Source: Spirochaetales bacterium
GTDB taxonomy: Bacteria > Spirochaetota > Spirochaetia > Sphaerochaetales > Sphaerochaetaceae
Reading direction: 5' to 3'
Length of the DNA stretch: 64,000 nt
Assembly (NCBI GenBank): GCA_028722305.1
Contig: JAQYHB010000045.1
Location: 106,758-170,757 of the forward strand
The notes under the pieces are model-generated. The model saw only the letters and a program-made list of their open reading frames with translations, did not search any database and was not told the origin of the DNA. The position numbers and the translations under genes are program-made. Positions 7,119 to 16,272 of this stretch are shown one piece after another (within the stretch, counting starts at the first letter, position 1; each line of letters begins with the position of its first letter).

Positions 7119-9254
7119 ATGACTGGTGTAAGCAGACGGAACTTGATGAGGCAAATGGCACGGTGGAGTCTTTCCTACCTTACCATCTGCAGCATCGCCA
7201 CGCTTATGATGACAGTCTTCACGTTCCACTTCTCCCGGGTTCTCCGCCAGAACATCGAGGAAACAAACAACCTCCAACTTGCCGCGGTTCAGGACCGAGC
7301 GGACACCTATCTGGAGGATTCCCAGAAATTCGCTGTCACGATGAATCTCAACCCCATCGTCAGCGACCTACGCAAAGCGAAAGAAGAAGACGACTTTTCC
7401 CGCTACCAGCTGTTCCGGTTGGTCAAGGATATCGCAGCTCAGAATCTGGCCGGTCAAAGTACCGAGCGGAGGCTACTCTATTTCCCTCGTAACGGTCTGT
7501 TTGTCTCTGGCCAAACCTACGGAAGGAGCAACGCGTTTTACGATATGGAACTAGAAGGATGGGGAGTAAACCAGCAGGTACTGGAGAAAGAGTTGCGGCC
7601 GATGCTGGACGAACGGCAGGGTATCGAAACGCTTCCAGGAGGAATAATCGCCATCTGGCAACTCCTGCAAGCCCCGGGACGGGAAAAGGAATCAGCGTAT
7701 TCACTGATTTTAGCCCCCGAACGAGACATCTTGGGCTATCGTGGCAACAAGCCCTACGACTTGGTTTTCCTGGTAAACCCTGCACGACAGAAGATTATTG
7801 GCGGCACATCGGAGGGACTTGACGCCGACACGCTTCTTTCTGCAGCGTCTCAGAATCAAACAATTGTTGCCCATGGTTGGCGCCTGATCACCCCCATTCC
7901 CTCGCTCATCCCTGGTTGGTCATATGTGGTGGCAAGCAGGAAGAACCCCTATTTATCTCCACTTCAGCGGCTCTATCTGGTGCTTGCCATCATGTTGGGT
8001 ATCTATATCTTCACAAGTGTCTACATTATCATCCACGCGCTTTTGAAAGAAGCCAAGGTCTTCCATCAGACTATTGACGACAGAAATGTCATTGAAGCGC
8101 AACAAACCGCCATCCGACGATTCATCCTCAGCCGCCTTCTTACCGAAAAGAATTTTGCGGCGGTTACCAGCGCATCAACGCTAGAACATTATGGACTGAA
8201 CGTCGAGTCCAACACGTTTGTGTTGCTTGGCGTCGCGAGCGGCAATTCCCTGCAAGACAAGGAATGGGAAGCGCTTCGAACGGAAATCATTGGACTCGCT
8301 AAGGAGCAGGGCCTCTCGTATAGCTCGACCCGGGAGGAAGGGCGGTTGCTCCTTTTGCTCTGGGAATCCTATCCGGAGAGCAGGGACTTGGTGGGCATCG
8401 CGCTCGACATCGGCTCGCGTGTCATGGAGAAACACCCTGCCTTCCTGATAGCGGTCAGTAGCCCACACCAAGGAAAAGAACATATCACATCGGCCTTCAG
8501 CGAGGTACGAAGCGTGTTCCCACATGTCACGGGAAAACCGCTCGCTTGGCAGGACATGAACCTGTTGCCGGAAGAGACTAAGCTTTCCTTTCCAGCCGAC
8601 AAAGAGCAACGACTGCTCAATTGCCTGAAGAGCGGGGATGCGGTAGGCGCCATCAACGAAATCAGGGAAATTGTCCAGGAAAACACGAGTAAATCCCTCT
8701 CGGATGAATCACAGACCTTTCTTCTTTCCGTCATCGCGAGCGCAATCTTCCGGGGCATCGACCATATGCATCTCTCCCAGAAAGCCACCCTTTCCTACCA
8801 ACAAAGGCTCGAAGCAGCGGACCAGTTGCAAAATCTGGAAGGAGTTGCCCAGGATGCGTGCGACGAACTCTGCCAGATACGGAGTCAAGAAATGGAGAAC
8901 GAAAGGAACCAAATGTATCTCACCATCAAACGGATGGTGGATACCGGGTATCAGGACATCTCGCTCAACGTGAACTCCTTGGCGGAACGGATGGGGGCGA
9001 GACCTTCGGAAATATCCAGGTTGTTCAATGAAAGGCATCCCGTGAAGCTCTACCAATACATCCAGCAGGTCCGTATCGCCCACAGCAAGGCCATGCTCAT
9101 GAAGGAAGACAAACTTGAGGTGGTCGCCCGGCAATGCGGGTTCGGCAGCAATCGGACCTTTCTCAGGATTTTCAAACAGTATGAAGGAGTAACCCCGACA
9201 ACATATCGGGAACTCACAGGAATAAAGGGAGGCTCTCAGAGTGAGAAAAACTAA
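7119..9254 (+). CDS. Membrane-anchored AraC-family transcriptional regulator (YesS/YtdP-like sensor)
   Basis: 711 residues. A first membrane helix lies at about 15-37, an extracellular sensor domain at about 40-284, a second helix at about 285-312, a cytoplasmic linker, and an AraC-type double helix-turn-helix at about 610-700, with VARQCGFGSNRTFLRIFKQYEG as the second helix pair region. This architecture is that of one-component sensors that control adjacent LplABC-type importers, so it probably senses the same oligosaccharide and activates this operon. Start: ATG after CGGAGGAAC. Its 3' end overlaps the first permease by 14 bases. Confidence 0.85.
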   Translation: MTGVSRRNLMRQMARWSLSYLTICSIATLMMTVFTFHFSRVLRQNIEETNNLQLAAVQDRADTYLEDSQKFAVTMNLNPIVSDLRKAKEEDDFSRYQLFRLVKDIAAQNLAGQSTERRLLYFPRNGLFVSGQTYGRSNAFYDMELEGWGVNQQVLEKELRPMLDERQGIETLPGGIIAIWQLLQAPGREKESAYSLILAPERDILGYRGNKPYDLVFLVNPARQKIIGGTSEGLDADTLLSAASQNQTIVAHGWRLITPIPSLIPGWSYVVASRKNPYLSPLQRLYLVLAIMLGIYIFTSVYIIIHALLKEAKVFHQTIDDRNVIEAQQTAIRRFILSRLLTEKNFAAVTSASTLEHYGLNVESNTFVLLGVASGNSLQDKEWEALRTEIIGLAKEQGLSYSSTREEGRLLLLLWESYPESRDLVGIALDIGSRVMEKHPAFLIAVSSPHQGKEHITSAFSEVRSVFPHVTGKPLAWQDMNLLPEETKLSFPADKEQRLLNCLKSGDAVGAINEIREIVQENTSKSLSDESQTFLLSVIASAIFRGIDHMHLSQKATLSYQQRLEAADQLQNLEGVAQDACDELCQIRSQEMENERNQMYLTIKRMVDTGYQDISLNVNSLAERMGARPSEISRLFNERHPVKLYQYIQQVRIAHSKAMLMKEDKLEVVARQCGFGSNRTFLRIFKQYEGVTPTTYRELTGIKGGSQSEKN

Positions 9255-10173
9255 TCATGTCAGACCGTTGAGGATCCGGCTTCGCAATGATTTCAAAGAG
9301 AATTGGCTGCTATACCTCATGTTGGTGCCGGTTGTCCTTTTTTACCTTATTTTCCACTACGGACCTATGTTCGGCCTTTCCATCGCGTTTCTGGACTATA
9401 GACCCGCCCGGGGCATCCTTGGCAGCCGCTTCGTAGGCTTCAAGCACTTTTACAACTTCTTCACTAATTACTACTTTTGGCGATTGTTACGCAATACGAT
9501 CCGAATCAGCCTTTGGTCCCTGGCGACCTTTCCGCTTCCCATCATCTTTGCGCTCCTGATCAACGAGTTGAGGTCGCCCAAATTCTCAAAAACCGCCCAA
9601 ACCATCGCGTACATTCCCCATTTCATCTCCACCGTCGTCATCTGCGGCATGATTGTCGAGCTGACCAGCAGCGATGGAGCCATCACCTCAATCCTCCACA
9701 CGCTCTTCGGCGTCGAAAGGGTTTCGCTCCTGACCAAGAAAGAGAACTTCATCCCCATCTATGTGCTCAGCGGCATATGGCAGGCATTGGGCTGGGACGC
9801 AATCATCTACATTTCGGCCCTTGCCGGTATCAGTCCCGAACTGTACGACGCGGCGGAAATCGATGGCGCCGGACGCTGGCAGCAGATGCTGCATGTCACC
9901 CTTCCTGGCCTCGCCTCGACCATCATCATCATGCTGATCCTCAAGGTGGGCAAGATCTTCAACGTCGGCTACGAGAAGATCATTCTTCTCTATAATCCGG
10001 CCATCTACGAAACCGCAGATGTGATCAACACGTATGTCTATCGCAAAGGCATGATCGACGCCCAGTACAGCTACAGCGCGGCGGTAGGGCTGTTCAACAA
10101 CATCGTCAGCTTCCTGCTGGTGAACATCACCAACCACATCAGCAAGAAAACAAGCGATACAGGCCTGTGGTAA
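9241..10173 (+). CDS. Sugar ABC transporter permease (LplB-like, CUT1)
   Basis: 310 residues with about six membrane helices, the first being LLYLMLVPVVLFYLIFHYGP. The inner-membrane EAA loop is present as YDAAEIDGAGRWQQMLHVTLPG. It starts with GTG at 9241, inside the end of the AraC gene, with GGAGG eight bases ahead; an ATG slightly downstream is out of frame. It should pair with the next gene to form the translocation pore. Length and the N-terminal Arg/Lys-rich stretch match LplB proteins. Confidence 0.9.
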   Translation: MRKTNHVRPLRIRLRNDFKENWLLYLMLVPVVLFYLIFHYGPMFGLSIAFLDYRPARGILGSRFVGFKHFYNFFTNYYFWRLLRNTIRISLWSLATFPLPIIFALLINELRSPKFSKTAQTIAYIPHFISTVVICGMIVELTSSDGAITSILHTLFGVERVSLLTKKENFIPIYVLSGIWQALGWDAIIYISALAGISPELYDAAEIDGAGRWQQMLHVTLPGLASTIIIMLILKVGKIFNVGYEKIILLYNPAIYETADVINTYVYRKGMIDAQYSYSAAVGLFNNIVSFLLVNITNHISKKTSDTGLW

Positions 10174-10187
10174 GGAGGTAGCAAACA

Positions 10188-11075
10188 ATGACAAAGAAAT
10201 ACCTTCGCGAGAGCCTAAGCAGCAGAATATTTGATGGACTGGATGTGTTGCTCATCCTCTCATTCCTGGCCATCGTTCTTCTGCCGTTGATCCATGTAGT
10301 GATGGCATCCTTCTCCAGCCCGATGTATTACGCGAGCCATGAGGGTCTACTGCTTTACCCTCTCCATCCGACACTCGCCGCTTACAAGGCGGTCGCCCGC
10401 AACAAGAACATCCTGATTGGTTATGGGAATACGCTCTTCGTCGTCTTTTCCGGCACGGCGATCAACATGGTCATGACCATTGTCGCGGCCTATTGCCTCT
10501 CCCGTAAGAACGTGATGTTCCGTAATTTCATCATGCTCGCCATTGTCTTCACCATGTATTTTTCTGGAGGCATGATTCCCTTTTACCTGGTTGTAAAGAG
10601 TGTCGGGCTTACCCACACCCGCTGGTCGCTCATCATTCCCAGCGCCATGAGCACCTACAACCTGATCATCATGCGCACAGCTATGGCTTCCGTTCCAGAA
10701 AGCTTGGAGGAATCCGCTAAGCTGGACGGGGCAAACCACTGGCAGATTCTCTGGAAAATCATGGTGCATCTCGTCAAGCCCACTATCGCGGTCATCCTTC
10801 TTTACTATGTGGTCTCCAACTGGAACGCGTGGTTCAACGCGATGCTCTTCATCAGGGACCGCAACCAGTACCCACTCCAGCTGATTCTCCGGGAAATCCT
10901 GATTCAGAATGACACCACGGAAATGACAGCGAGCATGGAGGGAGATGAATACCTCATCAGCGAGACCATCCAATTCGCCACCATTGTCGCGGCTACCGCG
11001 CCAGTTCTCTGCTTGTACCCCTTCATCCAGAAATACTTTGTCAAAGGGGTCATGATTGGAGCTGTAAAGGAATAA
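10188..11075 (+). CDS. Sugar ABC transporter permease (LplC/YtcP-like, CUT1)
   Basis: 295 residues, about six membrane helices; the EAA-type loop reads ESLEESAKLDGANHWQILWK in sequence and the C-terminus KYFVKGVMIGAVKE is the hallmark end of YtcP-type permeases. The start has a strong AAGGAGG site. It lies 14 bases after the first permease and three bases before the GH43 gene, so the operon is tightly packed. Confidence 0.92.
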   Translation: MTKKYLRESLSSRIFDGLDVLLILSFLAIVLLPLIHVVMASFSSPMYYASHEGLLLYPLHPTLAAYKAVARNKNILIGYGNTLFVVFSGTAINMVMTIVAAYCLSRKNVMFRNFIMLAIVFTMYFSGGMIPFYLVVKSVGLTHTRWSLIIPSAMSTYNLIIMRTAMASVPESLEESAKLDGANHWQILWKIMVHLVKPTIAVILLYYVVSNWNAWFNAMLFIRDRNQYPLQLILREILIQNDTTEMTASMEGDEYLISETIQFATIVAATAPVLCLYPFIQKYFVKGVMIGAVKE

Positions 11076-11078
11076 GCT

Positions 11079-12842
11079 ATGCTCAACCAAGACGAAACAT
11101 CCATTTTCCGCCTGGCAGGGGATCCTTCTCAGACCGAAACAGTGATTTCTGACATCTGCCAGAAGGGTTCAATCAATTTAGCCGATCGGGACCAGAATGG
11201 CGATACGCTGCTTGCGGCCGCGTGCAAGGGAGGAAATCTTCCTTTGGCCCGTTTCCTGATTGAACGCTGCGGAATGAACCCCTTCGAGGGAAACCACTAT
11301 GGACGCACCCCATTCGACCATGCGACCGCTGGGATACGTAGCGCTTTTGGATTCCGCCCTGAAGAGTACATCAGGAACCCGGTATTCCGTGGTTTTCATC
11401 CCGATCCCTCTGTGCTCAAGGTAGGAAGCGACTATTATCTTGTCAACTCTTCCTTTGCCTACTTCCCCGCTATCCCAATCTCCCATTCCCGAGACCTGGT
11501 CCATTGGCATACCATCGGCTACGCGCTCACCAACGCAAACTGGTCCCGCCTCTCCGGCAAGGCAGGCGGTCGTGGTTATTGGGCTGCCGATATCTCCTAT
11601 GACGGCTCTTTCTTCTTTGTGACAGCCACGCTCCGGGATAATGACGGCTCCACGGAACCTAGGATTCAGATGGTTGTCCGTTCCCGGAAACCGGAAGGAC
11701 CCTATGGGGAACCATCATGGTTCGCGATCGACGGAATCGACCCCGCATTGTTCCACACTCATGGCCGCCACTACATGGTACTCAACAGAGGATGCAGGAT
11801 TGTCCAGTTGAACGACGACTGTACCAGACTCGTCAGCAAGCCGACTCTTCTCTGGTACGGCAGTGGCACGCGCACGCCGGAAGGCCCGCACCTGATGGAA
11901 CACGATGGTTGGTACTATATCTTCCTTGCCGAGGGAGGCACAGGTCGTGGCCATCAGGAAAGCTGTGCGCGCTCGCGAACGCTAGAGGGGCCCTATACCC
12001 CCTGCCCCCACAATCCAATCCTCAAACAACAAGACGAGGATGGATACCTTTCCTGCTGTGGTCATGGGGAGCCGGTCGAAGGGCCGGACGGATCCTGGTA
12101 TTTCTTTTTCCTTGGAACCCGAAACGGCGGAACTCCCTTCTCCATTCTCGGACGGGAAACCTGTCTAGCCCCCATGCGTTGGGATGGTGATGGATGGCCG
12201 GTTGTGGATAGGCCTCAGGCGTTAATTCGGATTCCCAAAACCATTCCTGTCAATCCTTCTCCTTTGTGTTCTCCTTACCCCGCATGGAAAGGCAGGGAAT
12301 GGCTGACATGCCGGCCTTTGGATCCCGGACGCTTCAGGCAGGAAGCGGATGGATCTCTTGTTGTTCTGGGTTCCTCCTCGAATCTCATGGAGATGGACGC
12401 GACACTATTTCTCGAACGACAGAGTGAATTCAAGGGGGTGGCAAGCCTTTCCTTTGAAAAACCTGATTTGCAGGAGGGGAATGACGTAGGAATCACCGCC
12501 TATTACGATGAACACAGCTTTCTGAAGTACGGGCTTGCGCGAAGGGGTGGAACCTACGGTTTGCTTCTCACCGAGTTTGTGGGAGACCATATCCGTAGCG
12601 AGCGGTTCCTGCCTGTTCCCGAAAGGAATGAGTTCACCCTCACTATGCGGATCGATGGCCTGAAACGGACATTCTTCTGCCAAGAAGTCGAGACGCTTAC
12701 ACTTCAGGACACTCGATATCTCGCGAGCGAGGGGCTCTTGTGGGGGAAGCGGTTTACCGGAGCGATGCTCGGGTTGTACGTGCATGGACAGTTTCCCGTC
12801 CGCTTCCTCTCTTGGTCCTATACTCCTACAGAGGCCGTCTGA
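11079..12842 (+). CDS. Ankyrin-repeat / GH43 glycoside hydrolase fusion (beta-xylosidase or arabinofuranosidase-like)
   Basis: 587 residues without signal peptide, so it acts in the cytoplasm on imported oligosaccharides. Residues about 30-95 form two ankyrin repeats (NGDTLLAAACKGGNLPLARFL and YGRTPFDHA). The five-bladed GH43 domain starts near 100 with NPVFRGFHPDPS (general base Asp), then GIDPALF (Asp about 218) and EGPHL (catalytic Glu about 267). About 400-583 is a concanavalin-like C-terminal domain as in GH43 xylosidases, including FLERQ. The last gene of the ABC operon; start ATG with AAGGAA in the permease end. Its 3' end overlaps the convergent HD gene by 17 bases. An ankyrin head on GH43 is unusual. 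Confidence 0.9.
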   Translation: MLNQDETSIFRLAGDPSQTETVISDICQKGSINLADRDQNGDTLLAAACKGGNLPLARFLIERCGMNPFEGNHYGRTPFDHATAGIRSAFGFRPEEYIRNPVFRGFHPDPSVLKVGSDYYLVNSSFAYFPAIPISHSRDLVHWHTIGYALTNANWSRLSGKAGGRGYWAADISYDGSFFFVTATLRDNDGSTEPRIQMVVRSRKPEGPYGEPSWFAIDGIDPALFHTHGRHYMVLNRGCRIVQLNDDCTRLVSKPTLLWYGSGTRTPEGPHLMEHDGWYYIFLAEGGTGRGHQESCARSRTLEGPYTPCPHNPILKQQDEDGYLSCCGHGEPVEGPDGSWYFFFLGTRNGGTPFSILGRETCLAPMRWDGDGWPVVDRPQALIRIPKTIPVNPSPLCSPYPAWKGREWLTCRPLDPGRFRQEADGSLVVLGSSSNLMEMDATLFLERQSEFKGVASLSFEKPDLQEGNDVGITAYYDEHSFLKYGLARRGGTYGLLLTEFVGDHIRSERFLPVPERNEFTLTMRIDGLKRTFFCQEVETLTLQDTRYLASEGLLWGKRFTGAMLGLYVHGQFPVRFLSWSYTPTEAV

Positions 12843-13389
12843 TCCAGCCATCCAGCGAGGAGAACTGCAGTCCCTGAAGTTTCTGTATCTGGGTATCCTG
12901 GAAAATCGCATCGAACAGATGTTGCCCCGTAGGTGTCTTGATCATCTTCTGGCGCACTGCACGGATCTCCTCCTCAGGGGCGCCGTCCTCGTACAGGTTG
13001 ACCAGGAAGTCGGCCTCGACAAGAATCTGCCAGGAGAGCGTGGAGATATGGGCATAGGTATGGTGGTGGGCGATCAGGAAGCGGACCTGCTCGATCTCTT
13101 CCCGGCTGAAGCATCCCACCGACCGCATCACCTTCTCGGCTTCGTCAGGGCCGTACAGTTCCTGATTCTTCCCGTTGTTGCCGCCATGCTCGCGCTCGCT
13201 GACATGGATGCCGACATCGTGGAGGATCGCCGCCTCCTCAAGGACAGCCAGATCCTGGGCGGAAAGCCCCTCGAGGGTCCCGATTGTCGCAGCGAAATCG
13301 TGCACTTTCACGAAATGCTCGATTCTGCGCGCGTCGCCTTGGTCATAGACGACCATCGCTTCCATCAGTCTCGCCAAACGAATATCCAT
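12826..13389 (-). CDS. HD-domain phosphohydrolase
   Basis: 187 residues. The HD signature is complete: histidine in RRIEHFVKVHDFA, then ILHDVGIH (HD pair) and IAHHHTY further on, giving the metal ligands of an HD hydrolase, probably acting on a nucleotide or related phosphate ester. I start at the ATG at 13389; an upstream TTG would add six residues. There is no Shine-Dalgarno; instead TACAAC ends six bases before the ATG, which suggests a leaderless message. Convergent with the GH43 gene and divergent from the nitroreductase. Confidence 0.8.
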   Translation of the reverse strand: MDIRLARLMEAMVVYDQGDARRIEHFVKVHDFAATIGTLEGLSAQDLAVLEEAAILHDVGIHVSEREHGGNNGKNQELYGPDEAEKVMRSVGCFSREEIEQVRFLIAHHHTYAHISTLSWQILVEADFLVNLYEDGAPEEEIRAVRQKMIKTPTGQHLFDAIFQDTQIQKLQGLQFSSLDGWIRRPL

Positions 13390-13470
13390 GGCTCGGTTGT
13401 ACCACAATCCGGCTGTTTTTCACGAGTGGGCTTCATGCTTTTTTTCTGGAAAACCATGGATACTGGAACC

Positions 13471-13953
13471 ATGAATCCCATCTACCATCGCACCAGTATC
13501 AGGAAATTCAGGACAGAACCTGTCAGCAAGGCCATCGTCACCAAGTTGCTCAGGGCAGCCATGACCGCCCCGTCAGCTGGAAACCAGCAACCTTGGGAGT
13601 TCTGCGTCGTCACCGACGGACAGCTCTCTCATTGCTCGCCCTACGCAGGGCCAGCCGCCAAGGCCCCGCTGGTAATCGTCCCCTGCGTGAAGGCCGGAGA
13701 ACTCCACTTCCCGGAATACGCCGACATCGACCTCTCCATAGCCAGCGAGCACATCCTGCTCGAGGCGGACCGGCTCGGACTCGGCGCTGTCTGGCTGGGA
13801 ATCGCCCCGATCACGGAGAGAATCGACAAGGTCGCGCAGGTGCTTGGACTGAACGAACTCAGGCCCTTTGCCCTGCTCGCCATCGGCTATCCTGCCGAGC
13901 ACCGTCTTCCCAAAGACCGCTTCGACGTGAGACGCGTGCACTATTATTCGTAA
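13471..13953 (+). CDS. Nitroreductase family protein
   Basis: 160 residues. The N-terminus IYHRTSIRKFRTEPV is the FMN-binding RRSxRxF motif of nitroreductases, followed by AAMTAPSAGNQQPWEF, the second flavin contact, and GLGAVWLGI near residue 110. This short class (about 165-175 residues) usually works as an NAD(P)H:flavin or quinone oxidoreductase. Start: ATG at 13471, since GATACT ends six bases before it (leaderless pattern); ATG at 13456 (five residues longer) is possible. Its end overlaps convergent lnt by 10 bases. Confidence 0.87.
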   Translation: MNPIYHRTSIRKFRTEPVSKAIVTKLLRAAMTAPSAGNQQPWEFCVVTDGQLSHCSPYAGPAAKAPLVIVPCVKAGELHFPEYADIDLSIASEHILLEADRLGLGAVWLGIAPITERIDKVAQVLGLNELRPFALLAIGYPAEHRLPKDRFDVRRVHYYS

Positions 13954-15605
13954 AACTCCGCGGCCCTGTCGTCGAACAGATGGCCCCACCGCTTCCAAAG
14001 GCGGCGTCTTTCACGCCAAGCCAGGAAGCAGGAGCGCCCGTAGCCGACCAAGGCGCAAAGGGCGAGGACCAGAAAGAGCTTGCCGAAGAAATCGGGCAGC
14101 AAGGTATAGAAGGTCAATCCTTCCTTCTGCCCGAGGGGCACCTCGTACAGATGCCACCCTTTGGTGAATGGCTCCATGGTCTGACGGGGCTTTCCGGTCA
14201 CGTCCACCAGCGTGGTCATGCCACTGTTGGTGCCCCGGATCAGTGGACGCCGGTTCTCGATGGCACGGAAGACCGACTGGCTCATGTGCTGCATCTCGGC
14301 GCATACGCTTCCCGACCAGCTGTCGTTGGTCAGGTTGACCAGCATGTCCGCTCCATTTTTGACAAAGCCGGCTGACAGGTAGCCGAAGATATCCTCGAAG
14401 CAGATCGGGGTGGAGAAATCGATTCCGTCATAATGGAAGACCGTCGCCTCGGTACCCGGCTCCCACCACTTGTAGTCGTTGGCCAACAGCAGGTTGTAGA
14501 GCTTGGGGAACTGCTTCTCGTAGGGAAAATACTCGGTGAAAGGAACCAGATGCTGCTTGCGGTAGGTGCCAAGGATCTGCCCTTGGCCGAAGAGGATGAC
14601 GGTGTTGTAGGTCTTCCAGTTCCAGGTTCCGTCGCGGAGAACCGCTGGTAGCGTCTCGTCCTTGACCAACCCCTCCGGGTTGCCGGTAATCAGGGGGACA
14701 CCGAGGGTTTTGCCGAAGTTGACGAAGTCGTCGACCAAGGCGCGGGTCCGCCAGTCGGTCGGATGGGCAAGGTGCCAGCTGACGCTAGGCACGAAGGCGG
14801 TCTCGCTCCAGAGGACCATGTCGGGCTTGGGCTCCCCCGCCATCGCCTCCAGGCTGAAGCCGCGCAGAGTCTCGTAGTTCTCCTTGTAGGTATCGTACCC
14901 ACCCTTCCAACTGTCTGCGGAGTGCTGGACGGCCGCGATGCGGACAACCCGTTTCGGCGCCTTGGCGTCGTAGTAGGCGATTGTGGAGAAACCGAAGAGA
15001 AGCGAGACGAAAACAGCCGCGAAATACAGGCCGATATCGACCCGGTAGCCGCTCCATACCTTGTGTTTCTGGGCAAAGAAGGCCTGTGGCAGGACCATAA
15101 GGAAGCAGATGACCCACACACCCCCGATCGAAGCGATCTGGATCAGCGGCCGGTACGCCCAGATGGAAGTGGCCATGTTTCCGTACGGATAGGCGAGGAA
15201 GCCCTGCTGGGTCAAGTACTCGTAGGCCACGAAGACCAACGACTGGACAAGGTAGCCACGCTTCTCCCCTACCTTTCCCGCCAGCTTCAGCGTGAGGAAC
15301 AGCAGGATGTATTGGAAGGATTCCAGCGTCGGGGCAAGCAGGATCGCCAAGGGATGGAAGGTCTTCAGCCAGTAATTGTAGACCAGATAGAATCCAAAGC
15401 CGTACGCCATTCCCTCGAACCAGACGGTCTTCCATTTGGCCCGGTTGATTACCCAGAAGACAGGAATCCAAGAGAAAAAGGCAAGGAACCCCCACCCCTG
15501 GACATTCAGGAAATTCGGGAACGCCATGGCATAAACGAACGCGCTGGCGGCCAGCACCAGCAATTCCAGGGAAAAGGACAGCATGGACTTCAGAAAGTGT
15601 CGCAT
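13944..15605 (-). CDS. lnt: Apolipoprotein N-acyltransferase
   Basis: 553 residues. It transfers a fatty acyl chain from phospholipid to the amino terminus of diacylated lipoproteins, on the outer face of the inner membrane. About six N-terminal membrane helices (residues 8-220) are followed by a nitrilase-type domain with the catalytic triad: Glu in LWSETAF, Lys in YRKQHLVPF, Cys in PICFED. A final C-terminal helix (FLVLALCALVGYG) closes it. It implies a Gram-negative envelope with triacylated lipoproteins. No classical Shine-Dalgarno spacing: TATCAT ends six bases before the ATG, directly after the terminator of the upstream gene. Confidence 0.95.
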   Translation of the reverse strand: MRHFLKSMLSFSLELLVLAASAFVYAMAFPNFLNVQGWGFLAFFSWIPVFWVINRAKWKTVWFEGMAYGFGFYLVYNYWLKTFHPLAILLAPTLESFQYILLFLTLKLAGKVGEKRGYLVQSLVFVAYEYLTQQGFLAYPYGNMATSIWAYRPLIQIASIGGVWVICFLMVLPQAFFAQKHKVWSGYRVDIGLYFAAVFVSLLFGFSTIAYYDAKAPKRVVRIAAVQHSADSWKGGYDTYKENYETLRGFSLEAMAGEPKPDMVLWSETAFVPSVSWHLAHPTDWRTRALVDDFVNFGKTLGVPLITGNPEGLVKDETLPAVLRDGTWNWKTYNTVILFGQGQILGTYRKQHLVPFTEYFPYEKQFPKLYNLLLANDYKWWEPGTEATVFHYDGIDFSTPICFEDIFGYLSAGFVKNGADMLVNLTNDSWSGSVCAEMQHMSQSVFRAIENRRPLIRGTNSGMTTLVDVTGKPRQTMEPFTKGWHLYEVPLGQKEGLTFYTLLPDFFGKLFLVLALCALVGYGRSCFLAWRERRRLWKRWGHLFDDRAAEFYE

Positions 15606-15622
15606 TCTTCCATGATACTAAA

Positions 15623-15654
15623 CATCCAGGACCATACACAGCTGGTCCTGGATG
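15623..15654 (-). terminator. Hairpin between ankyrin gene and lnt
   Basis: A perfect 11-base inverted repeat, CATCCAGGACC and GGTCCTGGATG, with a 10-base loop; on the minus strand it is followed by TTTAG only. It begins 21 bases past the ankyrin gene stop. The -10 hexamer of lnt starts five bases after it, so it insulates the two genes. Confidence 0.6.
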
Positions 15655-15675
15655 AATAATCGTGAAGAAGAAACC

Positions 15676-16188
15676 TCAGTTAGCCCCGAGCTTCTTCAAC
15701 TCCTTGACGATATAGGTGCGCTGCTGGCTCTTGGCGTACTCAAGAACCGAGTGGCCCTGATAGTCCCTGGCGTTGATGTCCGCGCCCTTCTTGATTAGTT
15801 CGCTGACAACCCTGGTCTCCGGATTGGTGTTGACCGCCATGATCAACGGGGTCTCGCCAAGGTAGTTGCGGGCGTTCAGGTCGGCGCCAGCGGCGAGCAG
15901 CGTGTCGATGATCTTCGGGCTGGAGGACTTGTTCGCCGCCAAATGCAGAGCGTTGGATCGGTATTTGGGTTCCGTCTCGAAAATGTCGGCGCCGGCCTCC
16001 AGCAGAGCCTTCAGCACGCTGACATTCGGATTGTACTGGGCGGCGAGCATGACAGGTGTCATGCCCCATTCGTTCTGGGCATGCACATCGGCACCCTCTT
16101 TCAGCAGTGCCTTGATCTCAGAACCCTTGGTCGCTGAAACGACCTTCTTCAACAATTCCTTGTTCAGACTCTCAACACTCTTAGCCAT
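15676..16188 (-). CDS. Ankyrin-repeat protein
   Basis: 170 residues made almost wholly of four to five ankyrin repeats, such as WGMTPVMLAAQYN, RSNALHLAANKSS, LGETPLIMAVNTN and YQGHSVLEYAKSQ, each followed by a LLxAGAD-type turn. No signal peptide, so cytosolic; a protein-interaction module of unknown partner. The ATG at 16188 has AGGAGAG eight bases upstream, and a frame 15 residues longer is rejected. Monocistronic: a hairpin follows it and rhomboid lies 84 bases upstream. Confidence 0.9.
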   Translation of the reverse strand: MAKSVESLNKELLKKVVSATKGSEIKALLKEGADVHAQNEWGMTPVMLAAQYNPNVSVLKALLEAGADIFETEPKYRSNALHLAANKSSSPKIIDTLLAAGADLNARNYLGETPLIMAVNTNPETRVVSELIKKGADINARDYQGHSVLEYAKSQQRTYIVKELKKLGAN

Positions 16189-16272
16189 CTTTCTCTCTCC
16201 TTGCTCCCAGAAGGGGCCAATTCCAGTATACAAATAAATTGGGAAAAATAGTATTTTTTCTTCCCCACAACT

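Noticed and set aside
12784..13953. A long plus-strand frame spanning HD and nitroreductase genes
   Set aside because: Its first 220 codons are antisense to the HD gene; only the last part encodes a nitroreductase.
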